Of a stretch of DNA of 64,000 nt, positions 47,950-59,143 are shown piece after piece. Below the pieces are notes generated by a model. It saw only the letters and a list, made by a program, of their open reading frames with translations. It did no database searches and was not told the DNA's origin. Source of the DNA: Linnemannia schmuckeri (lineage: Eukaryota > Mortierellomycota > Mortierellomycetes > Mortierellales > Mortierellaceae); contig JANATG010000009.1 in NCBI GenBank assembly GCA_029449235.1, positions 186,001 to 250,000 of the forward strand, given 5' to 3'. Position 1 is the stretch's first letter; every line of letters begins with the position of its first letter. A program made the position numbers and the translations under genes.

Positions 47950-50701
47950 AAGACGCCAGCAAACCCAAATGTTTCGATACGCGAGTTCGTCCATACCCTG
48001 CCTGAAACGTTTAATTCGCCAACACCTAAGCGCGTAAGAAATCAATCCCATTCCTCGCTTTTGGGCCAGGCCAATGCATGTCTAAATATATAACTAACAT
48101 GTTGTGTATACTCAGAATAGACGCGCGGTACTTGGGCAGCCGACATTAAGCAAAAGTGCTTCAGCGATCGAGGTAGTTGAACCGTGCGCATGATTTTTTT
48201 TCCACAGCCAAGATACATATTCCCGCCAAGGAAATATGTACTAACGTTCATGACATCTCAGGTACCTGATTCACCTTCAACAGAACGCTATACATCCGGG
48301 CTAAATGGACAGACGCCAACCTCGAGCCGCAAGAGGCCTGTAAGTAGACCAGCTTTACTAGCTACTTCAGCATCGATTTCTTAGCTATATTTATTAATCT
48401 TCATGTGTATATATTCAGACCACTATTCAACAGAAACTGCTTAGAGTTTTGCAATGCATCAAGGAGGAAAATATGACCCTTCCAACCTTTTTGGAAGAGT
48501 TGTTCGAGTCCGATGATCCAGATGTTGCACAGTGGACTGGGCAATTCCACGAAAACAAAGGTGCCGAGCGAATTCTCAAGGTCTGGGACGGCGAGCTGCA
48601 AGGCGGCAAGTGGGAAGAGGATTTCGTCAACAGTGCCGTTGATGTTGTCGTCAACAGGACTTTGAAGCACCTTGAGAGCACAGATGTCAGAAAAGATTGG
48701 CGGCTACCATGCACTGAGGTGACTGAGCAGAAGATCGCAGGCTTTTTGATCGACGACTTTCGATTTCTTCATCGGTACGCCGAAGGCGCCAAGTATTTGA
48801 CACGGTTCTTGAAGGGTCTGCTCAAGGAAGATATTTCTGATCAGAAGCTCTCGCGCAAGTCACGCAAGCGTCGCAAGGCTCAAAGGCCTGCGTCTGTTCG
48901 GGGATGCATTGCGGCGATGCTGATATTCATGTCGTCACAAAAGGTCAACGCCTTCCAGACCGTCATGGGGCTTTTTCTCCACAGCACAGGATGCCCGAAG
49001 AGAGTAGTCGAGGTTCTCTCTGGATTAGGGCTCTCGGTCTCCTACAGCCAAGTCCAGAATGTGCTGCGATCGTTGACAAAGGACGCTCAAGAGCAAATCA
49101 AGGAAGCTGTGAAGAAGTTTGAGTGGTATGTCGTGTACGACAACATCAACATCGCTAACAAGCATCACCATCAAAGGGCCGACAAACGCGATACTTTCGA
49201 CAATGGTACCGCCGCCACCCTCATTCTCTTCCCCTCCGACAAGGACCAACCTCTCGCTGCACCACCTGCTCTCTTTCGCCCGGAGGATAAGAGGCCAGAG
49301 CCCAAAGTTGAATTGTTCTTTCCCAAGGACGTCGACTTGGAGGTGTTTCAACAGGTCAGTCGATCGCACGTTTCCACTGCCATCTTGCGATCATTGCCGG
49401 AGGGATCCACTGCTGTTGCCATCCCAATTATACCTATCAAAAAGCTCGATATCCACAAGACTGCTCTTTTACCGCTGCAGACCATGAAGCTCGATGAATC
49501 CACCATTGCCGGCAATCTGGCGGTGCTGGAAAGAATCACCCAGGTCGGCCTTCAATTGCCGAAAAGTTGGTTCGCCAAGCCCAAAAACACCATCTTTGCC
49601 GGTGACCAGATGTCTGTGTCCAGGTTGCTGACTCTCAAGGTCCACCGTGTTGTCGATACCGATCCCTACCACAGCCTTGCATGGGTACACCCGACCCTCC
49701 AACTCTTCCACCTTAGCATGAACCTGTGCGGCACCATCTTCAGGACACACTATGGTATTCCGGGGTCCCCAGGTACTCTTGCCTCGATTAGTATTTTTAT
49801 GGGACGCAAGCGCTTGAGCAAGGAGAAGCAGGAGTTCAAATCTGCGGACGAGTTGCTGAGGATTGTTTTTGACGCGATGGTACAGATGCTCTGCGAGTCC
49901 CTGCGGCAAGGTGGTATATCGGACGAGCTTGATATTCCGAAATTCACAGACACCATCACCAGCTCCTTCTGTGGTCAGCCTTCGCCGTCGCTCTTTGGTC
50001 TTCCCTGTACTACTGCCAACACCAACGCCCTCCTTTTCTTGCGTGATGTAGCAGTGCACATAGAGTTAACCGAGGCCACCAAAGGCGGCGACATCGGTCG
50101 CATCAGTCACCTGCTGCCGATCATTACTATGATGATGCATGGAGGAGGCAACACGAACTATGCGCTTGAACTGCTGCGTCTCCTATATGGTATTCGCCAT
50201 CTGTGGACGGACGACTGGGCGACAAGGGTCCTCTCCAGCATGCTTGTTAATCCCAAAGGCGTTGATGGTGGATGGATGGCGACCGACATGCTTCAGGAGA
50301 ATCACAATTATCTCCTCAAATCCATCTTTTCATCAAAAGGATCCAACATGACCTGGGAGTATCTCAGGGATTCTATTTCCACCAACATCAGGACTTTTCA
50401 AGCCATTTCGCGGATGTTTGAGCGGGAGGTCGGGGTTGGCTCCAGCAGCACTAAACACAAGAAACCATCCACTGCATCAGAGATCTCCAAGATTCAAGGG
50501 TACCTTCGAGGTTGCGGCATTTTATGCAAGTCGAAGTCCGGCCAATACAACCAAGGAATCCCAGTGCCAGTGGTCGATCTTCAGTATCTTGGTGGAGAGA
50601 AAATGATCGGGGGATCCTTTGCACGATTTATGGATAGGCACCGGATGGAGGATGCGGTGGATTTAGAGGAGACAGAGGCACTCGAAAATGTTATAAATTA
50701 A
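47239..50701 (+). CDS. DUF6589-like protein, candidate transposase
   Basis: Exons 47239-47271, 47298-47498, 47595-47738, 47833-48033, 48116-48172, 48262-48339 and 48419-50701 join in frame to 998 residues. Residues 1-165 lie in the left TIR and are identical to the helicase N-terminus; they include a 16-residue motif repeated twice (FGVLDFNKPDLQSPGG, residues 85-100 and 108-123). The large last exon carries the DUF6589-like core: EWYVVYDNINIANKHHHQR (D479), DTFDNGTAATLI, FAGDQMSVSRLL (D634), WVHPTLQLFHLSMN and FRTHYGIPGSPGT. The YDN and GDQ aspartates are my candidates for RNase-H-type catalytic acids. Family name is from memory. A possible intron between 47,343 and about 47,430 has no in-phase acceptor, so I kept it as coding. 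The frame is intact, so the gene could be active. Confidence 0.75.
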
Positions 50702-50859
50702 TTAAAAAATTATTTGTTTTCGTTTTCTTTTGGTTTTATTGTTCATGCGGATAAAATTAAGTGGACGACTGATTCTTACAGATCGACAATCTCAATCTGT
50801 AGGAGGCGGTCGGTCGCCGAGAGGCTGTAGATCAATTACACATGCCGCCTCGAATCTGA
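50702..50859. other. convergent gap between the two transposon genes
   Basis: Only 158 bp separate the two stop codons (TAA at 50,699-50,701, and the helicase stop at 50,860-50,862 on the other strand), so 3' UTRs probably overlap. A T-rich stretch right after the left stop could be its 3' processing region. Confidence 0.6.
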
Positions 50860-53800
50860 CTATAACTCCAGTAAGTCCTCACCATCGCTTCCCTCCCTAT
50901 CACCGTCAGAGCCGTCCTCCAACTGGTCTAGCGCAGACGTTGCCGTCATCTGGCTACCTGATCCGCGGCGAGCATCAATCTCGTTGTTGAGCTTGTCCAG
51001 AACTTGCGCGACTTCGTCAAACCGATTATCTCCAAGAGGCGTCCATTTGCAAGAGGAAGCGATGGCCTCCACTGCTTTAGCAGTTCTGACCCCGGCGAAC
51101 TTTTGCGACAGCTGCTTGGCCACATTATCCGGCAGGATCCAGGTTTCACCGCCCCACCTGAAAGGTCTGCTGCTCACCCACCTCTCGTACGCATCCCTTC
51201 TCCACTCTAGGAGTGTCTTCAAGGCAATCTGTTTCTCTTCCTCCGATCGGCTCGGCCATCTCCTTCTATTGCTCGATCTAGTGTCATGACAAACAGTGGT
51301 TAGAACGGGACGATCAAGTTTGGAGCATCCAGAACATTTGTTGTCGCAAACACGAGCTTTGTTTTCGAACAACTTGTCTATTAGGGTCCAGAGACACCTT
51401 CCCGCCAGCTGGTTCATAAGGTAATCGCGCACGTTTTTTTCTGAGGGGGACGTTTTGGTGATCGGTGGTGCGTAGAGGATTCCAAAGCCTTGGATCTTGG
51501 GATCTCGTGCTGCTCGTCCAAACCGCTGAACCAAGCTCGGTATGTCCCTTGGGAAGCTACATGATGCAAATTTATTCCAAACATTTTAGAGAATGTTATT
51601 CGGTCTCTTGTGATCGCTCTATTTTTCGTACTTTTCTTATTTTTGTGTATATCACTTACCCGTACTGAATAACTTGAACCACATCAGGTATGTCACAACC
51701 CATACCAGCAGCCTCGGTAGCTAGCAGGATATGGATGTCACCCTCCACGAACTTGGTCATGACTGCCTCCTTGTATTGGGATGTTAAGGTAGAGAAGTAA
51801 ACACCTAGTCTACCCCGCAGATCGGGCCTCATCCTCGATAGATATTTAAAGACATCGATGAGAATGGAAATTTTCTCGAAGTAAATAATCGTCTTGTCTT
51901 TGCCTAATAGACGATTAAGGCCCTTCTTGGCATCCTTGGGCTGAATGTGAACCTCAAGACGAACATTTGTGGGGATCTCTTGCACACGAATAACGTTGGC
52001 CTTGGACAGGAAGAGCTTGCCCATGGTTTGAGTCAGCGCATCAGCAGTGAGTGTCGCGGTTACACCCACAAACGGCACACCAGGCGACCAAATGCGGAGT
52101 TCACCGAGGCGAGCATATTCCGGACGAAATTTGTCGCCCCATTTTTCAACGCAATGGACCTCGTCCACCACTATGGCGAGCAACTGGTTCTGCCAGTGCG
52201 TATTGCGCTAAAGTCCTTGAACTAACTTCGACGTAGGGCTGTCACCAAAGATAATCTCGGGCGACATAAAGGCTGCTCTGAATTCGCCTTCAATTATGCG
52301 TCTAATCAAGTCGCTGTTAATGGCATCAGAGTTATCTCCGGAGAGAACAATATGAGATATTTTGGCGTTGACCAGTTTCTGTACGATTAAGTGGCAAAGT
52401 ACAGAGATAACAGGTGGTTAATACATAGCACCGCTGTTTTTGGCTGAATGCTGGAATCGTGGAGCTACATGAAAAGATCCAGTTATGGATTACCTGTTGC
52501 TGATCGTTCATCAAAGCTATCAGTGGCGATATGATGACAGTGATACGGTGAGGCCAGAGTACCATAGGAAGAAAGAATGCGAGTGTTTTGCCCCAGCCGC
52601 AGGGAGCGATCAACACGCAATCGATTTTTTGTGCAATGTGTTTCAAGACCTCAAGTTGTTGCTCCTTTGGAGTACAATTGAAAACTTCTCGACAAAGCTT
52701 AATGGCTTTTGACCTTGAAAAAAGTTGGAAGCCCTAAAAGATGCATAAAATTACACATGCGAAATGTGAACAAACTGACTAGATAGCGAGGCGAAAGGTA
52801 TCTGAATAATTCTCAAAACACACTACCACATCGTCACTATCTTCGTTTTCTTTGTCCGGTAAAGGTATAAGTCTCTCTAGCACAGCCTGTGATGGAGATG
52901 AAAGAAAGTGCATAGGCGAGGGGAAAGGCTGAGTTGGCGTTGGGACGGAGTGTGTTGGCGTTCCGATGGATTTTTTTGGCGTGCAGGCAGACTTGGTTGG
53001 CGAGGTATCCGGCGAGAAGTCAGAATCATCAGATGAAGAGTCAGAGCGTGCCGGCGATAAGACACTCCGTGTACAAGGTGAGAGAGCTTGCGCCGCTGAC
53101 TTCATAAATGATGCTGAGGGACCAGGAGATTGTTCAGGCGAGTTGATAGACTGCTTTGGAATGAATACGGAGCGAATTCGGAATGATGTCTCTTGCATTG
53201 ACTGAGATGATTGCGCAGGCGACCAGAAGGAATCCGCGGCGTCTTGTGCAGCGTTGAATGCCTTGGAGACCCAGGAGGAGGTCGATCCCTCCAGGAAAGA
53301 ATGGGCTCCACCTAACGAAAGCAGAGCCTCGGCGACTTTTCTTGGGGTATCCTATGCGGAGTAAATTCCCAGAGCCAAGAGACGATTAGAGATGTGTTTG
53401 GAGAAAGAACCATCGCGCTCGCAACAGTGGCCGACAGTCACTCACTTGGTTGGCTCCTCCAGGGGATTGTAAATCAGGCTTGTTGAAGTCGAGGACACCG
53501 AATCTCCCTATGCCTTGACTGGTTCCTCCAGGTGATTGTAAATCAGGCTTGTTGAAGTCAAGGACGCCGAACCCGCTTATATCTTGAAGCTACCGCGCGT
53601 TGAAAACCAGCAAATTAGGAAACGCGACAAACATCACAGCAAAGACTCCCCCCCCCCCCGGTACAATATCAAACTGTGCCTTTACCCTGGAAGCCCCAGA
53701 AGCTCGTTTGCTTGGCGTGCTCGGAGTCTCTTTAAGAAGCGGGAGATCGCTATCGCGGAATAGACCCCGAGCGTTTTTTATTTTATTTTTTTGTATGAGA

Positions 53801-53945
53801 AGAGGAAGAACAAAGAGAAGGAGTTGAGACAAACTGATCACCAGGTCGGCTGCTTGGATAGTCAGATACTGCTGACGAACGCGTGCCTGGGAATGAATAC
53901 GACCATCTTTACCTGAGCAGCCTTTTGTTTGACATGCTGTTGCAT
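50860..53945 (-). pseudogene. RecQ-type SF2 helicase of the transposon, interrupted by one stop
   Basis: Exons 53913-53945, 53686-53886, 53446-53589, 52827-53351, 52494-52733, 51660-52378 and 50860-51556 join to 852 codons. Codons 1-165 are encoded by the right TIR and match the DUF6589-like protein; then comes a Ser/Pro-rich segment (SPTPTQPFPSPMHFLSSPS). The helicase follows: APCGWGKT (Walker A, about residues 344-351), ISPLIALMNDQ (Ia), VDEVHC (motif II, DEVH at 453-456), GVTATLT (III), LATEAAGMGCDIPDVVQVIQ (V) and LVQRFGRAARD (VI). A Cys-containing region (CDNKCSGCS) resembles the RecQ zinc-binding part. An in-frame TAG at 52,208-52,210 (codon 438) falls between motifs Ia and II, so translation would give a 437-residue product lacking DEVH. 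All other frames and splice sites are intact, so the lesion is recent, or a base error. The 52,827 donor could be three bases off. Confidence 0.78.
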
Positions 53946-54172
53946 CACTTGAGAGTGAAGCTGATGGATGCAAAGTAAGAGAGGTTTATTGGCATGAGGC
54001 CGAGGTCGGTGACTGCGTCTTCCTTTTTTGGACGAGATTCCTTTTTTGGACGAGATTCCTTTTTTGGGAATACGACGGGAAGGGCGCTTCCTTAGTAAAG
54101 GGGGAGATTTTGTCCCAGCCTCTCGTCAGCAGAATTGCATTCAGCGGACGAGGTGGCTGGGTTCAGAGCTTC
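53235..54172 (-). repeat. right terminal inverted repeat (938 bp)
   Basis: Reverse complement of 47,012-47,949. It supplies the promoter, start codon (53,945) and first 165 codons of the helicase gene. Its inner boundary lies in the middle of the exon that starts at 53,351. Confidence 0.93.
54020..54065 (-). repeat. subterminal 18-bp tandem repeats (right)
   Basis: Mirror image of the repeats at 47,119-47,164. Confidence 0.85.
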
Positions 54173-54181
54173 TGAGAAGGA
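54173..54181 (+). repeat. target-site duplication, right copy
   Basis: TGAGAAGGA, identical to 47,003-47,011, directly after the terminal CAGAGCTTC of the element. Confidence 0.92.
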
Positions 54182-54570
54182 AATAACTTTTTGATGGCGG
54201 GAGGGCGAGAAGGACAAACGAAATTCAGCTTCCGCCCTTCTCAAAGCGAGCGCACGCGTGTATATATGTGTGTATACTCTCGTGTCCCACACAAACAGTA
54301 AATGATCAGACTCACTATTTCCCCCGCTCAGCACTTCTCCCACATATCGATCTCTTCTACGCTGACAACACCCATTCATACACATGCATAAAATTACTCT
54401 CATTGCCTTCGAATCCAAAGATAAACCCTATCCACTGTCGTTTCTCACATAAAAGGGTGAATCACCCCCTTCTTTTCCACCTTTCACCCATCCCTTCACC
54501 CATCCCACCCCTCATCCTTCTTTTTTTCTACATCCTCTCGCATATACCACCGCCGCTTCCCTTTCAAAAG

Positions 54571-55253
54571 ATGACAGTGACTGAAATTTTGTCAGCACCA
54601 CCATGCTTCTTTTACGGATCCTTGATGAACGAAAGAGTCCTCAACGCCGTTACCCGCCCCGGTCCTGACTCCAACACCCTCTTTGCCGTCAAAGCAACCG
54701 TCCAGGTACAACTAGCCCGCATTAAAAAGAAAAATATTAACCTTTCTCCCAAAATGAAAAAATCTTCCCATAGAAATAAATACGTCTCATTTCTCACCCA
54801 CTAACCAAAAGCATTTTTTCTTTTTTCTCTGGTGAACAATCATTGATAAAGGGATACACGAGGTTCACATACCACAACCAACCCTATCCTGGAATGATCC
54901 CCTCCTCCGATCCCACCGAGACAGTCGAAGGGCTCTTAGTGTTTGGTCACACTCCCTTAGAACTCCATAGATTAGACGAATTCGAAGGTCCCGAATACCC
55001 ACGCTCCACCATCCCCGTGCGCCTTTCATCCCCAGTTCCCTCCTCCTACACCCTCGATGGCCGAGTGGAAGGATACAAGGAAGGCGAGATGGTGGATGCA
55101 TATGTGTACCTGTTCACGGGGCCGATGGAGCATTTGGATTTGGGACGGCCTTGGGATTATGAGAAGTTTAAGCGGGAGCATGTGAAGGAATGGATGACGG
55201 TTGATGCGACCTTTCAGTCCATGGTCCAGCGGGCTGAGAAAGCCATGATGTGA
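54571..55253 (+). CDS. gamma-glutamylcyclotransferase/AIG2-like protein
   Basis: Two exons (54571-54705 and 54852-55253, phase 0) give 178 residues. The N-terminal FFYGSLMNERVLNAV contains the Y-G-S-L motif that binds the gamma-glutamyl moiety in this fold, exon 2 begins GYTRFTYHNQPYPGMIPS, and HRLDEFEGPEYPRS carries the conserved acidic residue and the D-x-F-E-G-x-x-Y motif. These place it in the AIG2-like/GGCT superfamily, small enzymes that cyclise gamma-glutamyl groups to 5-oxoproline; the exact substrate cannot be read from sequence. The remainder (AYVYLFTG ... RPWDYEKFKREHVKEWM) fits fungal members. It sits about 400 bp right of the transposon, apparently undamaged. Confidence 0.85.
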
Positions 55254-55621
55254 GAGCGAAGGTAGTTGATGGTAGAGAGCATATGTAGAGGGGCATAATC
55301 AATACAATTTAGTCTGGATGCACAGCCATTGTTTTTTGGTTGGCTTTTTTTTTTTGTATTTTGAAAAAAAAGGGGGAATGTACAAGGGGTGGGTAGAAAA
55401 AAGTGCAAATAACTATAATACAAACTATGAACAGAAGAGAAAGAGAGTGATTGTGCATGGTACATGAAATTTGCAACAGAAACAGATCGTGTTTGGTGCT
55501 TTTTTTTTGTGTGTGAGAAGTAGATGAACAAGAAGAGAAAGAACCAAAAGAAAAATACAAGAAATTCCTGGTGGTGACTAACAAAGTCCTTGTTGTGTTG
55601 TGAGAAAAGGAAACGTCGCAT

Positions 55622-58212
55622 TTACTCCTCGGAGGCGGAAGGGTTGACGCTGACTTCGGGCCCGACCGCCATGGGCGTCTCGGTCACAACAGCAGCAGCT
55701 CGGCACACAGGGCACTTGTTCGCTCCCGTAGTAAGCCACTATCAAATTCGAAAGGCGAGATAACAAAATACGTTTTGCATGGGTTAGCATATTTCATTCA
55801 CACGACAAAAAAAGAATGAACAATGTGATCGCTTGCTCCAAAAGAGAACATACCTTGTCGATGCACTCCTGATGGAATCCGTGGTTGCACTTGAGTGCGC
55901 GCATGTCCTCGCCTTCTTCGTATTCCGACATACAGACAAGACACTTGGAACTGTCGCCCAACGTAGTGACATTGCGCATGCCCTGGAGAGCCTGCTCGAA
56001 TCGTCCGACTGCGAATCCTGCATTGTCAATGGCCTCCTGTGTCGTTGTGATAGGTCGGGCTGGTCCAATCAAGTTGGCAAGCATCCACAAATCGTCATAC
56101 GTGGATCCGCCTTCGCCTTCGCCGCCTGCTCCCATCATACTGTTCAGATCTAAAATTTAATCAAGAAACGGGAGTATGCGTTAATATAATCGTTCTTTGT
56201 ATGAATACCTCATCATGATCCGACAACTGCCACATTCCTGTAAAAATAACTTACATGCTCCCGAAAGGGTCAAGATAACCCATGGGGCTCGCTGGCGCGC
56301 TCGGTTTCTGGTAGCTTCGGGATCGTCGTTTCCAGAAGCAGCAGGGTCGTTCGACTCAGGCTCGTCCATACCTTCCGGTGGGCTCAAGAACATGACAAAG
56401 GTCTCATTCACTCCCTCGCCAGGAGCAGGAGGACCTGCTGGGCCTTCATGACCCTCCGTACCGGCTTGCTCCTCTCCAGTTCCTGCTGTGGCTCCTGCAG
56501 TGGCTCCTGCAGTTGCTGCTGCTCCTGCTGGACGAGGGTGCCGGACACCATGACCAAGTTGAATGAGTCGGATGGTAGTGTTGGGTCGTCTGAGGCGGGG
56601 ATGAGCGCCAGCATCCGTCGATGGTTCAGCCAAAGGGTCTGCACCATGAGCAAGTCCTGTCGTCGTGGCATTAGGGTGGGCATGTTGCTGTGCACCGTCG
56701 GCACCAGCAGTAGCAGTATCAGTTGGTCGATCTGCTCCCTCAGTCTGATCCGGGTCTGCCTCGTTCGGGTTTCGAGACATCCGACTAATCTCAGCCAAGA
56801 GTTGAAGAAAGAGTGGAATCTGGTGGGCAAATCGGTCACTGGGTCTTTCAGTTCGTGGGGAAGCAGTGCCTGTCTCTGCTCCTGCATCTCCTACAGTGCC
56901 AGTCTCTGGAACAGCAGGTCGTTCCTCGTCAGTCAAGTCATTAGTGGGCTGATAGCCAAAAAGTCCACGCATGCTCGAGGACCGAAGTCGGGTCCTGCCC
57001 AAGGGGGAAGCTGCGGGTCTTCTGGCTGTTCCTGTTGACGAACCTCCATCCTGTTGACTATCCACCGAAGTATCAGTGGTATCTCCTGAAGCAGCAGCAG
57101 GAGCGGATGGCGTCAGACTTGCAGTAGCGGCAGACTCGTGAAGGGACATCATAATCTGGGCAAAGATTTCAGGTCCAGGGAAGCGTCGACCGTGTGTATG
57201 GTTGTGGGCACGGTGAGGCTGCGCTAAGGAGGGAGATGAAGAGGGTTGCTGGCCACCATCCATCGCAACATCGCGGTCCACGTCGTCATCGTCGTCCGAG
57301 TCTGGGCGTATCGGGAAAAGACTGGAGGAAATCGAGGTGCCCCCTCGAGGATTAGCGAGTCCTGAAGGGAAGGAATGGTTGTCAGAGTCCATTGCTGTTG
57401 ATGTTGATATGCTCGACGCCGAGGAGGTGGGTTGTTCTTGAGAGGCCGCCGCTGTGGCTGATCTTGTGCGAGGTCCCAACTCTCTTGCTGGCGCAGCAGT
57501 AAGTGTCGTAGGAGTGGTTGTAGTAGTCTGTGCTGTTGCTGTTGTGACTAATCCAGAAGATGAGGAAGACAAAGCGGACTGGGAAAGGGCCGAGGGTCGC
57601 ATGACAGGACGAGTTTGAGATTGGGGTGGTGGCTGATAGTGCTGTGCAGTGACGCCAACAGATTCGGGGTCAATATCCATGTACTCGATAGCTTGGTTTG
57701 CCGAGCTCGAAGAAGGGGAATAGACAGGTGGACTGACAGCGGCAAAACTGGACGCTCTACTCGAGCTCCGAGTGCTTCGGATCGACTGTTCGTCATACAT
57801 GCGCTGAACTCGAGAGAGGCCCCGAGGGGTTCGACCAGAAGAGGAGGCGCCAGTACTGGAAGGAGGAGGAGACTGGAGAGTAGCAGGTGATCGAGTTGAG
57901 GACCGAGTAGTCATACTGGGACTTACTGCACCAGACCGAGAGGGAGGTCTCTCTGGCCAAGAGGCTGCGCTCCGAGTTGCTGTGCTGGGACTAGACGCAG
58001 AGTTGGAAGGGCCAGGCAAGCCTGTTGTACCTCCGCTGTTTCCGCTGTTTCCGCTGTTGTGGTTGTTAAGTTCGGGGCTTGCGTTTGTACTGCTGATGTT
58101 GGAGGAGGACGAGTTTCTTGAGAGGAGCGGATAAAAGTTTGAGAAGAGGTTGTTTCTGCGTCGACGTTCTGCAGTCGAGCGAAGAACTCTTGACGACGTC
58201 TGTTGCTGTTGT

Positions 58213-58256
<44 letters not shown>

Positions 58257-58487
58257 TGATTGCATTGGTGGCGAATGCGTGTCGTTGTTTGCGTTTTCTT
58301 GGCCCATTGTGGTGGATGAGTGTTGGTTGTTATTGTGAATGTGAGTGGATGTGGATACAGAAGCAGATGTAGAAGGGTAAGAAGAAGAAGAAGTGGGGTT
58401 GTTGTTGTTGTTGGTAGTCCGACGGTTGTTCCTCTGATTCGAGGAAGAGGAAGAAGGGGAAGAAGGGGAAGAAAGTGACTGACCCAT
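55622..58487 (-). CDS. RING-H2 E3 ubiquitin ligase with long disordered N-terminus
   Basis: Three exons (56255-58487, 55854-56149, 55622-55738) join to 881 residues. About the first 740 are disordered: Ser-rich start (MGQSLSSPSSPSSSSS), a polyQ run of 20 near residues 77-98, and many Thr/Pro/Ser patches. The C-terminal part begins YLNSMMGAGGEGEGGS and STYDDLWMLANLIGPA, then a C3H2C3 RING at about residues 814-857: CLVCMSEYEEGEDMRALKC, HGFHQECIDKWL and CPVCR. RING-H2 proteins recruit E2 enzymes to ubiquitinate substrates. The second intron splits the RING between IDK and WL. I see no membrane segment. The substrate is unknown. Plus-strand frames here are shadows. Confidence 0.85.
58198..58265 (-). 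repeat. CAG/CAA (polyQ) repeat
   Basis: A mixed CAA/CAG array coding for about 20 Gln in the RING-H2 protein. Interspersed CAA codons make it less prone to slippage than pure CAG. Confidence 0.85.
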
Positions 58488-59112
58488 GGTTGTGTCTGTT
58501 TGTATTTCGACTTTTATGAATGCAGAGGACGGCTATGTCCGTAGAAAAAGGGACTGGCGAATGCAAATGGAAGCAGAAGGGTGGCTGAAATGAAATGAAT
58601 GAAGAGGGAGCGAGAGAGGTGTGTATGTGTGTGGTATGGTATGGCAAGCAAAGTAGGGCTGAAGGAGAAAGGGGAGAGAAGTGAAGGAAGGAGAAAGGAG
58701 GAAGGCGAAGGAATAATTTATCAAGAAATGCTCACAGATTTGTGAGATTGTATTGTCAAATCTCTGTCACCAAGGTCGTGTGTTGTGTCATGAATACAGC
58801 AAGAAAGGAAAGAAAATCGGAAGGGGTCACATGCCTCGCCCACTCGGGTTGCTTCCTTCCAGCATGCTCTATTGTATGTTTAATTCACTCAGAATGAGCC
58901 GTATTGCCCACTGGCAGCTGCATTATAGCAAGAAGCTGTTCTCCATCTCTCCAAAGTATCAACAACAAGAAAGCCCTTGTCGTGGCCTGTTCACTATCCA
59001 AGAATAAAAAAATTAGGATGTGATCTCGATACCTTCTTCAGTGCGTCCATTCTTCCCTTTCCTCCCTTTATCAAGATACAGACACCCTGCACACAAAATC
59101 GCTCTCTGTTGA

Positions 59113-59143
<31 letters not shown>

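Larger units (their letters stand above)
47012..54172. mobile_element. 7.16-kb DNA transposon with 938-bp TIRs, DUF6589-like gene and RecQ-like helicase gene
   Basis: The element is delimited by GAAGCTCTGAACCC at 47,012 and its exact reverse complement ending at 54,172, both next to the 9-bp direct repeat TGAGAAGGA. The inverted repeats are each 938 bp (47,012-47,949 and 53,235-54,172) with no length difference; every stretch I compared was identical, including a G12 run. Inside, two spliced genes read inward and converge, stop codons 158 bp apart. The left codes for a large DUF6589-like protein (candidate transposase), the right for a RecQ-type helicase with an internal stop. The target is intergenic, so no host gene is broken. 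Long TIRs, a 9-bp duplication and a helicase recall, from memory, the helicase-carrying Academ lineage (AcademH); Mutator-type elements also make 9-bp duplications. Near-identical ends suggest a recent insertion. Confidence 0.9.

Noticed and set aside
48449..50701. DUF6589-like gene starting at 48,449 as a 750-residue single-exon protein
   Set aside because: The first codon there is TTG within a longer open exon that begins at a good acceptor (48,419); five upstream exons join in phase.
47012..54172. Helitron interpretation because of the helicase
   Set aside because: Long TIRs and a 9-bp duplication are incompatible with Helitrons, and there is no Rep domain; the helicase is RecQ-like.
56448..57038. 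Plus-strand frame opposite the RING gene
   Set aside because: It is the shadow of the Ser/Ala/Gly-rich coding strand of the RING-H2 gene.
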